Under the pieces are notes generated by a model. That model was not told the origin of the DNA and made no database searches. It saw nothing but the letters and a program-made list of their open reading frames with translations. Made by a program: the position numbers and the translations under genes. DNA of 5,909 bases from JAIXWP01 sp943372555 (GTDB lineage: Bacteria > Bacteroidota > Bacteroidia > Flavobacteriales_D > Sanyastnellaceae): contig CALRZB010000161.1 of the NCBI GenBank assembly GCA_943372555.1, positions 1 through 5,909 on the forward strand, given 5' to 3'. Below are positions 1-5,908 of the stretch, in pieces. Within the stretch, counting starts at the first letter, position 1, and each line of letters begins with the position of its first letter.

Positions 1-2
1 TA

Positions 3-848
3 AGCGAGGCCATCTTCACATTTGTAGTCAATCATTTTATCCAAAATAAATTTGAATAAAAATGCATTCACAACATCGTCGCCGCTGCCTTTCATCATCA
101 CCTCATCGATGTATTGAGGCGCCTTATTTTTTTCATTGAAAGGATAATAAAACTCATTCAAGGTGCGAACTAACGCGTAATGATTGAGAATTTCCGGATT
201 CAAAAAAGGCACTTTATCCATGCCGTGATCCATGTTGAAGGAAATCACACTGTCTAGTACAAATGGCTCAATAGTCCAAGAAGGGGCAGTATTTTTATAA
301 AAAATAGAGGCTACTACGTCGGCAGCAAAGGTTCCTTTGTACTGCTCTTTAATCAAACCACATTTCTCTGAAAAAGCTTTTTCTTCCTTCATTTTCTCTA
401 AAGGCTTTTCTTTCAAAACCTCTGTGCGACTTAGCATAGCGCTGTATTCCGCCATGAGTTCAACATAGGCTGCATTCTCCGTGTCGTCTAAAACACGAAT
501 TGGTCGCGCGGCTAAATCATTAAATGAAACTTTAAATGAAATTCCTGCTTGAGGCAATGTGTTAGGATTGATAATAAAATCCCCCCATTTATTTGGGTTC
601 GAACTTAGTCTCACACGATATTGACCTCGATGCGGAAATACTACGTCACCTGAAAACAAACCTTCAGGATTAATGGGCAAATTGGCCAATTGTTTCCAAC
701 CATCGTCTTTCCAAAATTCGAGAATGACATTGCCATTGACAGGTGGCGGAACTTGACTGATGGTGCCGGAAAACAAAGTTTGGCCGCTCAAAAGAGCAGA
801 AGTGAAGGCCAAAATAATTGAAAGGCAAAGTCGAAACATCAATCTCAT
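3..848 (-). CDS. Exported protein, probable N-terminal part of a TlpA/thioredoxin-like family protein (C-terminus beyond window)
   Basis: The reading frame is open from ATG at 848 to the left window edge, giving 282 residues with no stop, so the C-terminus is missing. Residues 1-22 form a signal peptide: arginines at 2 and 6, a hydrophobic core (IILAFTSALL), and likely cleavage near SGQ (21-23). There is no lipobox cysteine. Residues about 24-110 look beta-rich (GTISQVPPPVNGNVILEFW, GQYRVRL), and about 122-280 is mainly helical and charged, beginning TENAAYVEL. A small beta domain followed by a helical linker is the arrangement seen ahead of the thioredoxin fold in many Bacteroidota TlpA-like proteins (DUF4369/DUF5106 type). 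The CxxC domain would lie outside the window, so this assignment is inference. A second Met at residue 4 (839) is an alternative start; 848 is preferred because it adds a positive charge to the signal peptide and sits just behind a promoter box. Confidence 0.72.
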   Translation of the reverse strand, partial: MRLMFRLCLSIILAFTSALLSGQTLFSGTISQVPPPVNGNVILEFWKDDGWKQLANLPINPEGLFSGDVVFPHRGQYRVRLSSNPNKWGDFIINPNTLPQAGISFKVSFNDLAARPIRVLDDTENAAYVELMAEYSAMLSRTEVLKEKPLEKMKEEKAFSEKCGLIKEQYKGTFAADVVASIFYKNTAPSWTIEPFVLDSVISFNMDHGMDKVPFLNPEILNHYALVRTLNEFYYPFNEKNKAPQYIDEVMMKGSGDDVVNAFLFKFILDKMIDYKCEDGLA

Positions 849-853
849 AGCGG

Positions 854-861
854 CAAAGATA
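854..861 (-). promoter_or_regulatory. Bacteroidota -7 promoter box (TATCTTTG) for the 3-848 gene
   Basis: Read on the minus strand, this is TATCTTTG, an exact match to the Bacteroidota primary-sigma -7 consensus TAnnTTTG. Only five bases (CCGCT) separate it from the ATG at 848, so the transcript would start at or within a base or two of the start codon and be leaderless or nearly so. I see no TTG -33 element at normal spacing. The call rests on the -7 match and its position between a terminator hairpin and a start codon. Confidence 0.6.
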
Positions 862-873
862 AAGTATATACAA

Positions 874-906
874 AGAAAATGCCCTTCCGTTGAAGGGCAT
901 GTTTCT
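874..906 (-). terminator. Rho-independent terminator-like hairpin
   Basis: The perfect 9-bp arms ATGCCCTTC (879-887) and GAAGGGCAT (892-900) flank the 4-base loop CGTT. After a single bulged G at 901, the stem extends by five more pairs: AGAAA (874-878) with TTTCT (902-906). Read on the minus strand, the hairpin is followed by a T-rich run (TTTCTTTG), as expected for an intrinsic terminator of leftward transcription. The only stop codon it could serve is the TAG at 905-907, which ends the putative T9SS tail remnant. It would also insulate the promoter at 854-861. It could alternatively act as a stable hairpin in a 5' leader if transcription starts further upstream. Confidence 0.65.
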
Positions 907-961
907 ATTCCTTAACCAAAACCAAATTCTCTATGAGAAGCGAGAATATACCTGTGAAACG
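905..961 (-). pseudogene. Possible 3' remnant of a T9SS-secreted protein gene
   Basis: On the minus strand, the last codons before TAG (907-905) read TGIFSLLIENLVLVKE. T9SS type A sorting domains typically end with a GIY-hydrophobic strand, then a short turn, then a lysine-rich final strand such as KLVLVKE. Here the turn is unusually short, as if residues were lost between SLLIE and NLVLVKE. Upstream the frame reaches a stop at 1001-1003, and the intervening residues (for example MQHLFLCPR) do not look like a sorting domain, so no full gene can exist. The stop abuts a terminator hairpin, as at a real gene end. I read this as the decayed end of a secreted-protein gene whose body has been lost. 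Chance resemblance over about 16 residues is possible. Confidence 0.35.
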
Positions 962-1020
962 AGGGCAGAGAAATAAATGTTGCATTTGTATCGAAAGTTT
1001 TTACATTTTTTTTGATTGGG

Positions 1021-1118
1021 CTGTTGGCTGTTGGCTGTTAGCTATTGGCTTTAAGCTATAGGCTGTAGGCATTTGTAACTAGTATTCAGTAACCAGTAAC
1101 CAGCCGTTAGTTGTTAGT
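1021..1118. repeat. Array of 14 degenerate heptanucleotide repeats
   Basis: Fourteen consecutive 7-bp units keep exact phase. Units 1-7 (1021-1069) fit CTRTWRG with minor variation: CTGTTGG twice, then CTGTTAG, CTATTGG and similar, with C1, T2, T4 and G7 invariant. Unit 8 (1070-1076, CATTTGT) is transitional. Units 9-14 (1077-1118) fit a second consensus near AACCAGT, with A5 and G6 invariant. The second half is roughly the reverse complement of the first, so imperfect pairing between halves is possible. The array fills the space between the putative T9SS remnant and the methyltransferase promoter box. It resembles, in unit length only, the heptanucleotide tandem repeats known from cyanobacteria. 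Its function is unknown. Confidence 0.8.
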
Positions 1119-1121
1119 TAC

Positions 1122-1129
1122 TATCTTCG
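1122..1129 (+). promoter_or_regulatory. Putative -7 promoter box (TATCTTCG) for the methyltransferase gene
   Basis: TATCTTCG differs by one base from TAnnTTTG and is followed by CCGCC, almost the same flank as the divergent box at 854-861 (TATCTTTG then CCGCT). Ten bases separate it from the ATG at 1140, implying a leader of only a few nucleotides. The heptad repeat array ends four bases upstream, so the array occupies the position where a -33 element would lie. Confidence 0.45.
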
Positions 1130-1139
1130 CCGCCCGATT

Positions 1140-1958
1140 ATGAAATTGACAGTCGAGCAATTCTTTGAACACCTTCTTAAAGAACTGGAGTCCCATCCGG
1201 TGCTTAAGGGGTATTATCGTTTTCTCAACGACCCAAAGACATTTGAATTCCGTAAAGCCTACTACGTTCAACGCCTTCAATATATAGCAGACCAAATGCA
1301 TGACGTGAATGGTCCCGTTTGGGATATTGGCTGCGGATACGGAACAACTGCTTTGTATTTGGCTTTGAATGGATACAAAGTTCATGGCTCGACGCTAGAG
1401 TACTATTTCAATGAAATTCCTCAACGTCTTGATTATTGGTCAAAAATCGGTGATATCAGCGGTTTTACGTTTGATTATGAAAACCTATACGACTCTGATG
1501 CAACTCCAGAAAGCTTTGCTGCAGTAGTTGTTCAAGATACATTGCACCACACCGAACCTATTGATGAAGCATTGCAAATCATCAAATCGGCATTGGTGCC
1601 TGGTGGAAAAGTGATTGCGGTGGAAGAAAACGGAAACAATTGGATTCAATCGGCCAAGCTCTATATGCAGCGCGGTAATAAACGTATTATCAATTACCAT
1701 GATGAACGCCTAGGAAAAACGATACTTCTTGGAAACGAGAACATCCGTCCTTATACAGCTTGGAAAACACTTTTTGAAAAAGCTGGCTTCGCAATGCCCT
1801 TGGACACATTGCATTATGTGAGATTATACCCTCCATTCCTATTCAAAGGAAATTCAAATGCTTTGATAGAAAAAGAACAACAGAAATGGAAGAGCAATTC
1901 TTTCCTTCGTGAGCGTTTCTTTTTCGGACTTGACTTCTGTGCAATAAAAAACCGCTAG
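1140..1958 (+). CDS. Class I SAM-dependent methyltransferase, substrate unknown
   Basis: This is a 272-residue soluble protein with no signal peptide or membrane segment. The Rossmann methyltransferase core starts near residue 58. Motif I is VWDIGCGYG (60-68), the glycine-rich SAM-binding loop. The acidic residue at the end of strand 2 is probably E87 in GSTLE. The strand-4 region has VVVQDTLHHTEP (129-140), with the LHH signature common in UbiE/COQ5-like and other small-molecule methyltransferases. ALVPGGKVIAVEEN (151-164) is the usual post-core strand and turn. The 57-residue N-terminal helical segment and the C-terminal part (about 165-272, rich in aromatic and basic residues) presumably form the substrate site, which I cannot identify. 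The ATG at 1140 is the first in frame after the promoter box. The next gene is co-directional but 72 bp away with its own promoter box, so a shared operon is uncertain. Confidence 0.88.
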   Translation: MKLTVEQFFEHLLKELESHPVLKGYYRFLNDPKTFEFRKAYYVQRLQYIADQMHDVNGPVWDIGCGYGTTALYLALNGYKVHGSTLEYYFNEIPQRLDYWSKIGDISGFTFDYENLYDSDATPESFAAVVVQDTLHHTEPIDEALQIIKSALVPGGKVIAVEENGNNWIQSAKLYMQRGNKRIINYHDERLGKTILLGNENIRPYTAWKTLFEKAGFAMPLDTLHYVRLYPPFLFKGNSNALIEKEQQKWKSNSFLRERFFFGLDFCAIKNR

Positions 1959-1985
1959 TCCTCTCCCCGCCCCGCTCCTCTTTCC

Positions 1986-1993
1986 TACATTTG
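1986..1993 (+). promoter_or_regulatory. Bacteroidota -7 promoter box (TACATTTG) for the pyrophosphohydrolase gene
   Basis: TACATTTG is an exact TAnnTTTG match, 37 bp ahead of the ATG at 2031. The leader is AT-rich, with AAATTAAA directly before the start codon and no Shine-Dalgarno site, which is typical of Bacteroidota. A pyrimidine-rich tract (1959-1986) lies where a -33 element would be expected, and no TTG is visible at normal spacing. Confidence 0.45.
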
Positions 1994-2030
1994 TTTCTTT
2001 TGAGGATTGAATAAATAAGCCTAAATTAAA

Positions 2031-2423
2031 ATGAAACTGATTGAAACCATTGATTCTGTAGGAGAATTTCATGAGGCATTTGGAATTCCAAATCGCACTG
2101 AGCCAACTGCAGTTCTTACAGAAAAAGAATTTACTCTTCGCTTCAACTTGATGAAGGAAGAAAACGAAGAATACTTGGAAGCTGCAAAGAATGGAGATTT
2201 AGTAGAAATTGCAGATGCACTTGGCGACATGCTGTATATCCTTTGTGGCACTCTAAACGCGCATGGCTTACAATCAAAAATAGCTGAGGTGTTTACAGAA
2301 ATTCACCGCAGTAATATGAGCAAGTTGGATGAAAATGGTAAACCTATTTATCGTGAAGACGGAAAAGTGATGAAGTCGAATCGCTACTTCAAGCCGGATA
2401 TTAAAACTGTTCTTGAGAAATAA
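2031..2423 (+). CDS. MazG/HisE-type nucleoside triphosphate pyrophosphohydrolase
   Basis: This 130-residue all-alpha protein fits the PRA-PH/MazG-like superfamily, whose members cleave nucleoside triphosphates (or phosphoribosyl-ATP in HisE) to the monophosphate and pyrophosphate using Mg2+. The metal-binding signature is visible: EExxE at E43, E44 and E47, followed by ExxD at E59 and D62, with D66 one helical turn further (EIADALGD). The C-terminal part (about 91-125: HRSNMSKL, GKPIYREDGKVMKSNRYFKPDI) matches the conserved tail of stand-alone bacterial and phage members of this family. No HisI domain is fused and no his genes are nearby, so a housekeeping nucleotide-cleaning role is more likely than histidine synthesis; the true substrate cannot be read from sequence. 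Its last 23 bp overlap the convergent T9SS cargo gene. Confidence 0.82.
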   Translation: MKLIETIDSVGEFHEAFGIPNRTEPTAVLTEKEFTLRFNLMKEENEEYLEAAKNGDLVEIADALGDMLYILCGTLNAHGLQSKIAEVFTEIHRSNMSKLDENGKPIYREDGKVMKSNRYFKPDIKTVLEK

Positions 2424-3831
2424 ATATTTTTTTGGAAATACCTTTTTCTACCACAGAAACGAAGTAGATACCAGTATTCCATTTTGAGGTGTTTACTACC
2501 TCATCAGTATAGCCTTGTTTCAAGATTTTGCCCTGTAAATCTCGGATTTCATAAATATACTTTTCATCACACCCTGAAAAGCGCAACTCATTCTGTGCGA
2601 AATTGATTAGGGATATTGGTGCAGGATTTTCTTCTATATCTACAGTAAAACAACCTTGATTATATTGTGTATTCAGGAAATACGAATAGGTAATTTCAGA
2701 GTCTTCCAGCATACCCACGTACAGATCCAAGTCTCCCTCAGAATAAGCCAAAGACTGTCCTAGAAAATATACTCGATCATTGGAGTGCACTATAATTCCA
2801 GAACTTCCTTCCTCCATTGGAGAACCGAAAGTGGGACCAGCAGTCCAAGCGCCATCCAAGTTTCTTCTAATCACCATAAAGTCAATAGACCCAGCGCCGA
2901 AGACATCATTCCATCCGTTTATCAATAGACAATTCGGTCCGAATGAAACACCTGTTATCTCATAATTACCACCAAACTGCATATAATCTTCCCATAGCAA
3001 ATCCAAATCGGAAGTAAACATCCACGTAGCACCGCCATGATGGAATTCATCATCATATACATAATAACCACCAACGAAAACTGAATCATTGCGGTATTCT
3101 AAATCCGTCAAATGAACATCTTGTATTTGAGACACCGTGTTTTCAATCATTGTTTCGTTCAACCCGTTTACTCGGAGAATTAATCCCATTTCAACACCGG
3201 TAAAATCAGGTATAAAATTGATTGCCGAAAAAACATTTCCATTATCATCCGCCACCATATCTATTAGCGCATAATCACCATCACCAAGAATAGTATGGCT
3301 GAATATATCGGTGCCATCACTGTCCAACCAATAAAAATTAGTTTCCTTTCTATTGTTTTCAGTATATCCTCCAACTGCAATTGTGCCATCATTCAATTGA
3401 ACCACACTCGTTAAAAAGTTCCAAGAATCATCACCGATGGTGCGAGTCCAAAGAACGTTTCCAGAAGCATCAAGTCTCACCACCCAGCCGTCATAAGACA
3501 TATTCGATGTATTGAGAACAGTGCCTACCATCACGAAATCACCATTGGTCATTTCGATTATTTTTTCTGGACTTTCAACACCAAATAAACCCACAGACTT
3601 TGACCAAATACAATTCAAATCTTGGTCTACACGGATAATATATGCTTGGCTTTGATTTGCGGCATCACTTGTTGTCATGCCCAACATCATCACATCTCCA
3701 TTTGCACATTCAATAATATCACGACCGTATTCGGACTGATCTCCACCAAATGTTCTAATCTCTGCTTGGTCTTCTTGAGCACAAACAGCAATACTTGTGA
3801 AAGCAAATAAGAGAATTAGGAATGATCTCAT
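2401..3831 (-). CDS. Secreted repeat protein with T9SS type A sorting domain
   Basis: This 476-residue protein begins with a signal peptide (1-18: MRSFLILLF..., cleavage after VCA, before QED). C17 is not in a lipobox because the preceding residue is Val. The body consists of repeats of about 50 residues, each with a hydrophobic strand, an N-G-D turn, then a V-x-G and W/D pattern: ANGDVMMLG (43-51), TNGDFVMVG (95-103), NDGTIAVGG (147-155), with D-x-x-G/N-x-x-W elements between (DLNCIW, ASGNVLW). This suggests a beta-propeller of the kind found in many Bacteroidota surface proteins. Residues about 404-476 form the T9SS C-terminal sorting domain, including YEIRDLQGKILKQG, TGIYFVSVVEKG and KKIFIS. 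The protein should cross the outer membrane by T9SS and be released or anchored. Its ATG overlaps the kdsA stop (ATGA), so translation is probably coupled. Ligand or activity is unknown. Confidence 0.85.
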   Translation of the reverse strand: MRSFLILLFAFTSIAVCAQEDQAEIRTFGGDQSEYGRDIIECANGDVMMLGMTTSDAANQSQAYIIRVDQDLNCIWSKSVGLFGVESPEKIIEMTNGDFVMVGTVLNTSNMSYDGWVVRLDASGNVLWTRTIGDDSWNFLTSVVQLNDGTIAVGGYTENNRKETNFYWLDSDGTDIFSHTILGDGDYALIDMVADDNGNVFSAINFIPDFTGVEMGLILRVNGLNETMIENTVSQIQDVHLTDLEYRNDSVFVGGYYVYDDEFHHGGATWMFTSDLDLLWEDYMQFGGNYEITGVSFGPNCLLINGWNDVFGAGSIDFMVIRRNLDGAWTAGPTFGSPMEEGSSGIIVHSNDRVYFLGQSLAYSEGDLDLYVGMLEDSEITYSYFLNTQYNQGCFTVDIEENPAPISLINFAQNELRFSGCDEKYIYEIRDLQGKILKQGYTDEVVNTSKWNTGIYFVSVVEKGISKKIFISQEQF

Positions 3832-4637
3832 AGTATCGCCTTTCTAACTTTAATCAATTTCACCAACATCTCTTCGAGCAACTCGAGTCGAAGCATATTT
3901 GCTCCATCACTCAATGCTACTTTTGGATTTGGATGTGTTTCAATAAACAATCCATCTGCACCAACTGCAATCGCAGCTTTAGCAATAGTTTCAATCAACT
4001 CTGGTCTTCCACCTGTGACACCACTGCTTTGATTTGGTTGCTGCAAACTATGCGTGCAGTCCATTATCGTCGGAGCATATTGGCGCATCGTCGGAATACC
4101 TCTAAAATCTACCACCAAGTCTTGATAGCCAAACGTATTTCCACGCTCGGTCAACCACACTTGATCATTACCCGCTTCTTTAATTTTATTTACAGCGTGA
4201 ACCATTGACTCAGCCGATAGGAATTGACCTTTCTTCACATTCACCACTTTTCCAGTTGCAGCAGCTGCCAAAAGAATATCCGTTTGACGACATAGGAAAG
4301 CCGGCACTTGCAATACATCAACAAACTGCGCTGCCAATCCTGCTTCTTCTGCTGAGTGAAAATCAGTAGTGGTCGGCAAACCCAAAGTCTTGCCCACTTT
4401 CTGAATCATCTCTAACGCTTTCTCATCGCCAATACCTGCGAAAGAATCTCCTCTCGAACGATTTGCCTTGCGATAAGACGCTTTAAAAATGTAAGGAATT
4501 TCTAAACGATCTGCTATAGCTTTCACTTTTTCAGCCACTTCAAAAACGAGATCCTCTCCTTCAACTACACATGGACCAGCAATCAAAAAGAAATTGCCAG
4601 ATTCCGTGTGTTTAATATTTGGTAATTGACTAATCAT
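3828..4637 (-). CDS. kdsA: 3-deoxy-8-phosphooctulonate (Kdo-8-phosphate) synthase
   Basis: This enzyme condenses phosphoenolpyruvate with D-arabinose 5-phosphate to Kdo-8-phosphate, a cytoplasmic step in making the Kdo of the lipopolysaccharide inner core. Its 269 residues match the normal length. Diagnostic motifs are FLIAGPCVVEG (17-27), KASYRKANRS (52-61), QVPAFLCRQTD (110-120), NVKKGQF (133-139) and LTERGNTFGYQDLVVDFR (162-179). The cysteine in AGPC (C23), with H196 (CTHS), E233 (ETHPNP) and D244 (LSDG), corresponds to the four metal ligands of the Aquifex-type metal-dependent class; the E. coli metal-free class has Asn in place of the Cys. The usual DK of FDKANRS is RK here. The start at 4637 lies 5 nt after the stop of the outer-membrane protein gene, and the stop overlaps the next start by ATGA, so the gene sits in the middle of a three-gene operon. 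Confidence 0.96.
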   Translation of the reverse strand: MISQLPNIKHTESGNFFLIAGPCVVEGEDLVFEVAEKVKAIADRLEIPYIFKASYRKANRSRGDSFAGIGDEKALEMIQKVGKTLGLPTTTDFHSAEEAGLAAQFVDVLQVPAFLCRQTDILLAAAATGKVVNVKKGQFLSAESMVHAVNKIKEAGNDQVWLTERGNTFGYQDLVVDFRGIPTMRQYAPTIMDCTHSLQQPNQSSGVTGGRPELIETIAKAAIAVGADGLFIETHPNPKVALSDGANMLRLELLEEMLVKLIKVRKAIL

Positions 4638-4642
4638 CCTAT

Positions 4643-5908
4643 TTATTTTTCTGTTTCGATTATTGAATCTGATCTTTTTACAAAAAAGGAAAGACCAAAA
4701 AACCCATTCATTCCGCGGCTACTAGGACTTAGAAATCCTAACATCTGATTTGTGCCCGCGCGAAGGTAAAGTCTATTATTGAGCAGCCATTGTGCTTCAA
4801 TCCCTAAATTCAAATTGCCAAAACCACCGAAAGTTACACGCTCCGTGAGCAACAATCCTGGTGCTACGTAATGGTTGAATCCCCCATAAATGAATGGCAA
4901 GGATGTTCTGCCTGGCATCACCATCAATCCCGCTTCGTAGGATTTTCTTCCATTCATTTTGCGAAGCATTCTAAAATGAAATGAAGTTGGCAATGCAAGC
5001 AACTTTTGACTTTTATTGCTTTTTATTCCAAGCGTGTCCTTTAGCGAAGGCATTTCAAAGCCATCTTCAGATAAGGCAATCACATCGTCTACATTCAATC
5101 CATTCCAGACAAAACTTGAATCAACAGAATAGTGGTCAGTGAGACTTGACCATTTTATAAAACCAAGATTTCGAACTGAAAGTGAAACAATGCCTTTGTT
5201 ATTTTCCAATGGCAAATTAAAATCTCCATCTATACACAAGCCCAAACCTTTTGTTTGGCCCAAGCCACTCTTAGAAGTATCGGCCGCGTAATATTCTCCA
5301 GTATAGTCTAGTTGAATTTCATCACCAGAAGCTGAAGTAAACATTCTTGCACGGTCAATTCGAACCTGTTGCATCTCTTGTCCACTCACATAACTCAATT
5401 GAACAAAACTTAGATTTCTTTTATCAAAAACCCCTACACCATATTTCTGAAAAATTTGAAAATCTCCATAAAAAGGGCCTAATTCAACAGTGTCTCCAAG
5501 CATTTGAGAATTTCCGAGGAAAGTCAATTCGAAAAGATCTTTATCAAATCCCGCGCTTAGAGCATACACGGATGATACGCCTAATTTCAAACCAAGATTT
5601 TGCTTTCCAAACAAAGAATCATTAAAACTAAACACATCAAATGACGCATGCGCATTGGCACCAAATCGATTGATTTGTTCCATACGATCGACATAGTTTC
5701 TATTCCGAGTAGAACTTAAATGGCCGCCCGAAACCATCGTATTCATCCAACTTCTTTCCAATATATTGGAACCCCAATCTGCGCTTCCGCCAAGGGAAAA
5801 CATTAAATAATTATCACGCCACGTTGTGTCTTGGTTTAGCAACCAAAGACTCGAAGTTTGAGCTGATGAACCTAATGTGAACATCCAACTCATAAAGAAC
5901 AAAACAAG
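4643..5908 (-). CDS. DUF5723-like outer-membrane beta-barrel protein (5' end beyond window)
   Basis: The frame is open to the right window edge (421 residues visible). The visible N-terminus, LVLFFMSWMFTLGSSAQ, is the hydrophobic core and cleavage region of a signal peptide that lacks its positively charged start, so the true start probably lies just outside the window. The ATG at 5893 and TTG at 5902 are poor starts. After cleavage near AQ, the chain alternates short amphipathic strands and polar turns (SLGGSADWGSNI, NLGLKLGVSSVYALSAG, GLLLTERVTFGGFGNLNLGIEAQWLLNNRLYLRAGTN split across strands) and ends in a glycine- and aromatic-rich strand (MNGFFGLSFFV), as in outer-membrane barrels. The composition and order resemble the Bacteroidota DUF5723 family, whose function is unknown to me; this is family resemblance, not proof. 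It is the first visible gene of the operon with kdsA, 5 nt upstream of it. Confidence 0.7.
   Translation of the reverse strand, partial: LVLFFMSWMFTLGSSAQTSSLWLLNQDTTWRDNYLMFSLGGSADWGSNILERSWMNTMVSGGHLSSTRNRNYVDRMEQINRFGANAHASFDVFSFNDSLFGKQNLGLKLGVSSVYALSAGFDKDLFELTFLGNSQMLGDTVELGPFYGDFQIFQKYGVGVFDKRNLSFVQLSYVSGQEMQQVRIDRARMFTSASGDEIQLDYTGEYYAADTSKSGLGQTKGLGLCIDGDFNLPLENNKGIVSLSVRNLGFIKWSSLTDHYSVDSSFVWNGLNVDDVIALSEDGFEMPSLKDTLGIKSNKSQKLLALPTSFHFRMLRKMNGRKSYEAGLMVMPGRTSLPFIYGGFNHYVAPGLLLTERVTFGGFGNLNLGIEAQWLLNNRLYLRAGTNQMLGFLSPSSRGMNGFFGLSFFVKRSDSIIETEK

Noticed and set aside
670..900. 76-codon minus-strand frame across the start of the exported protein gene
   Set aside because: It overlaps the signal peptide coding region in another frame, begins inside the terminator hairpin, and has no recognisable protein character. 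The frame starting at 848 runs to the window edge and has a clear signal peptide.
923..946. Small inverted repeats (ATTCTC/GAGAAT and TTCTC/GAGAA)
   Set aside because: The stems are only 5-6 bp and fall inside the putative T9SS tail; they are compatible with chance.
933..1058. Plus-strand 41-codon frame (starts MRSENIPVKRG) with a hydrophobic end, resembling a small membrane peptide
   Set aside because: It runs across the opposite strand of the possible T9SS remnant and into the heptad array, which supplies its hydrophobic residues. No promoter box or A-rich start region precedes it.
1021..1118. CRISPR array or plasmid-type iterons
   Set aside because: The units are 7 bp with no spacers, and no cas or replication initiator gene is nearby. 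They are degenerate, unlike true iterons.
1107..1385. 92-codon minus-strand frame overlapping the start of the methyltransferase
   Set aside because: It is the antisense shadow of a gene with clear SAM-binding motifs, and its translation shows no family features.
2420..2435. T-run after the pyrophosphohydrolase stop as a terminator
   Set aside because: No stable GC stem precedes it (only a 4-bp TTCT/AGAA pairing), and it lies within the coding sequence of the convergent gene.
3933..4208. 91-codon plus-strand frame inside kdsA
   Set aside because: It is antisense to strongly conserved KdsA motifs and its cysteine- and serine-rich translation looks like a shadow.
5347..5625. 92-codon plus-strand frame inside the outer-membrane protein gene
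   Set aside because: It is antisense to a continuous barrel-like coding frame, with no promoter box or family resemblance.
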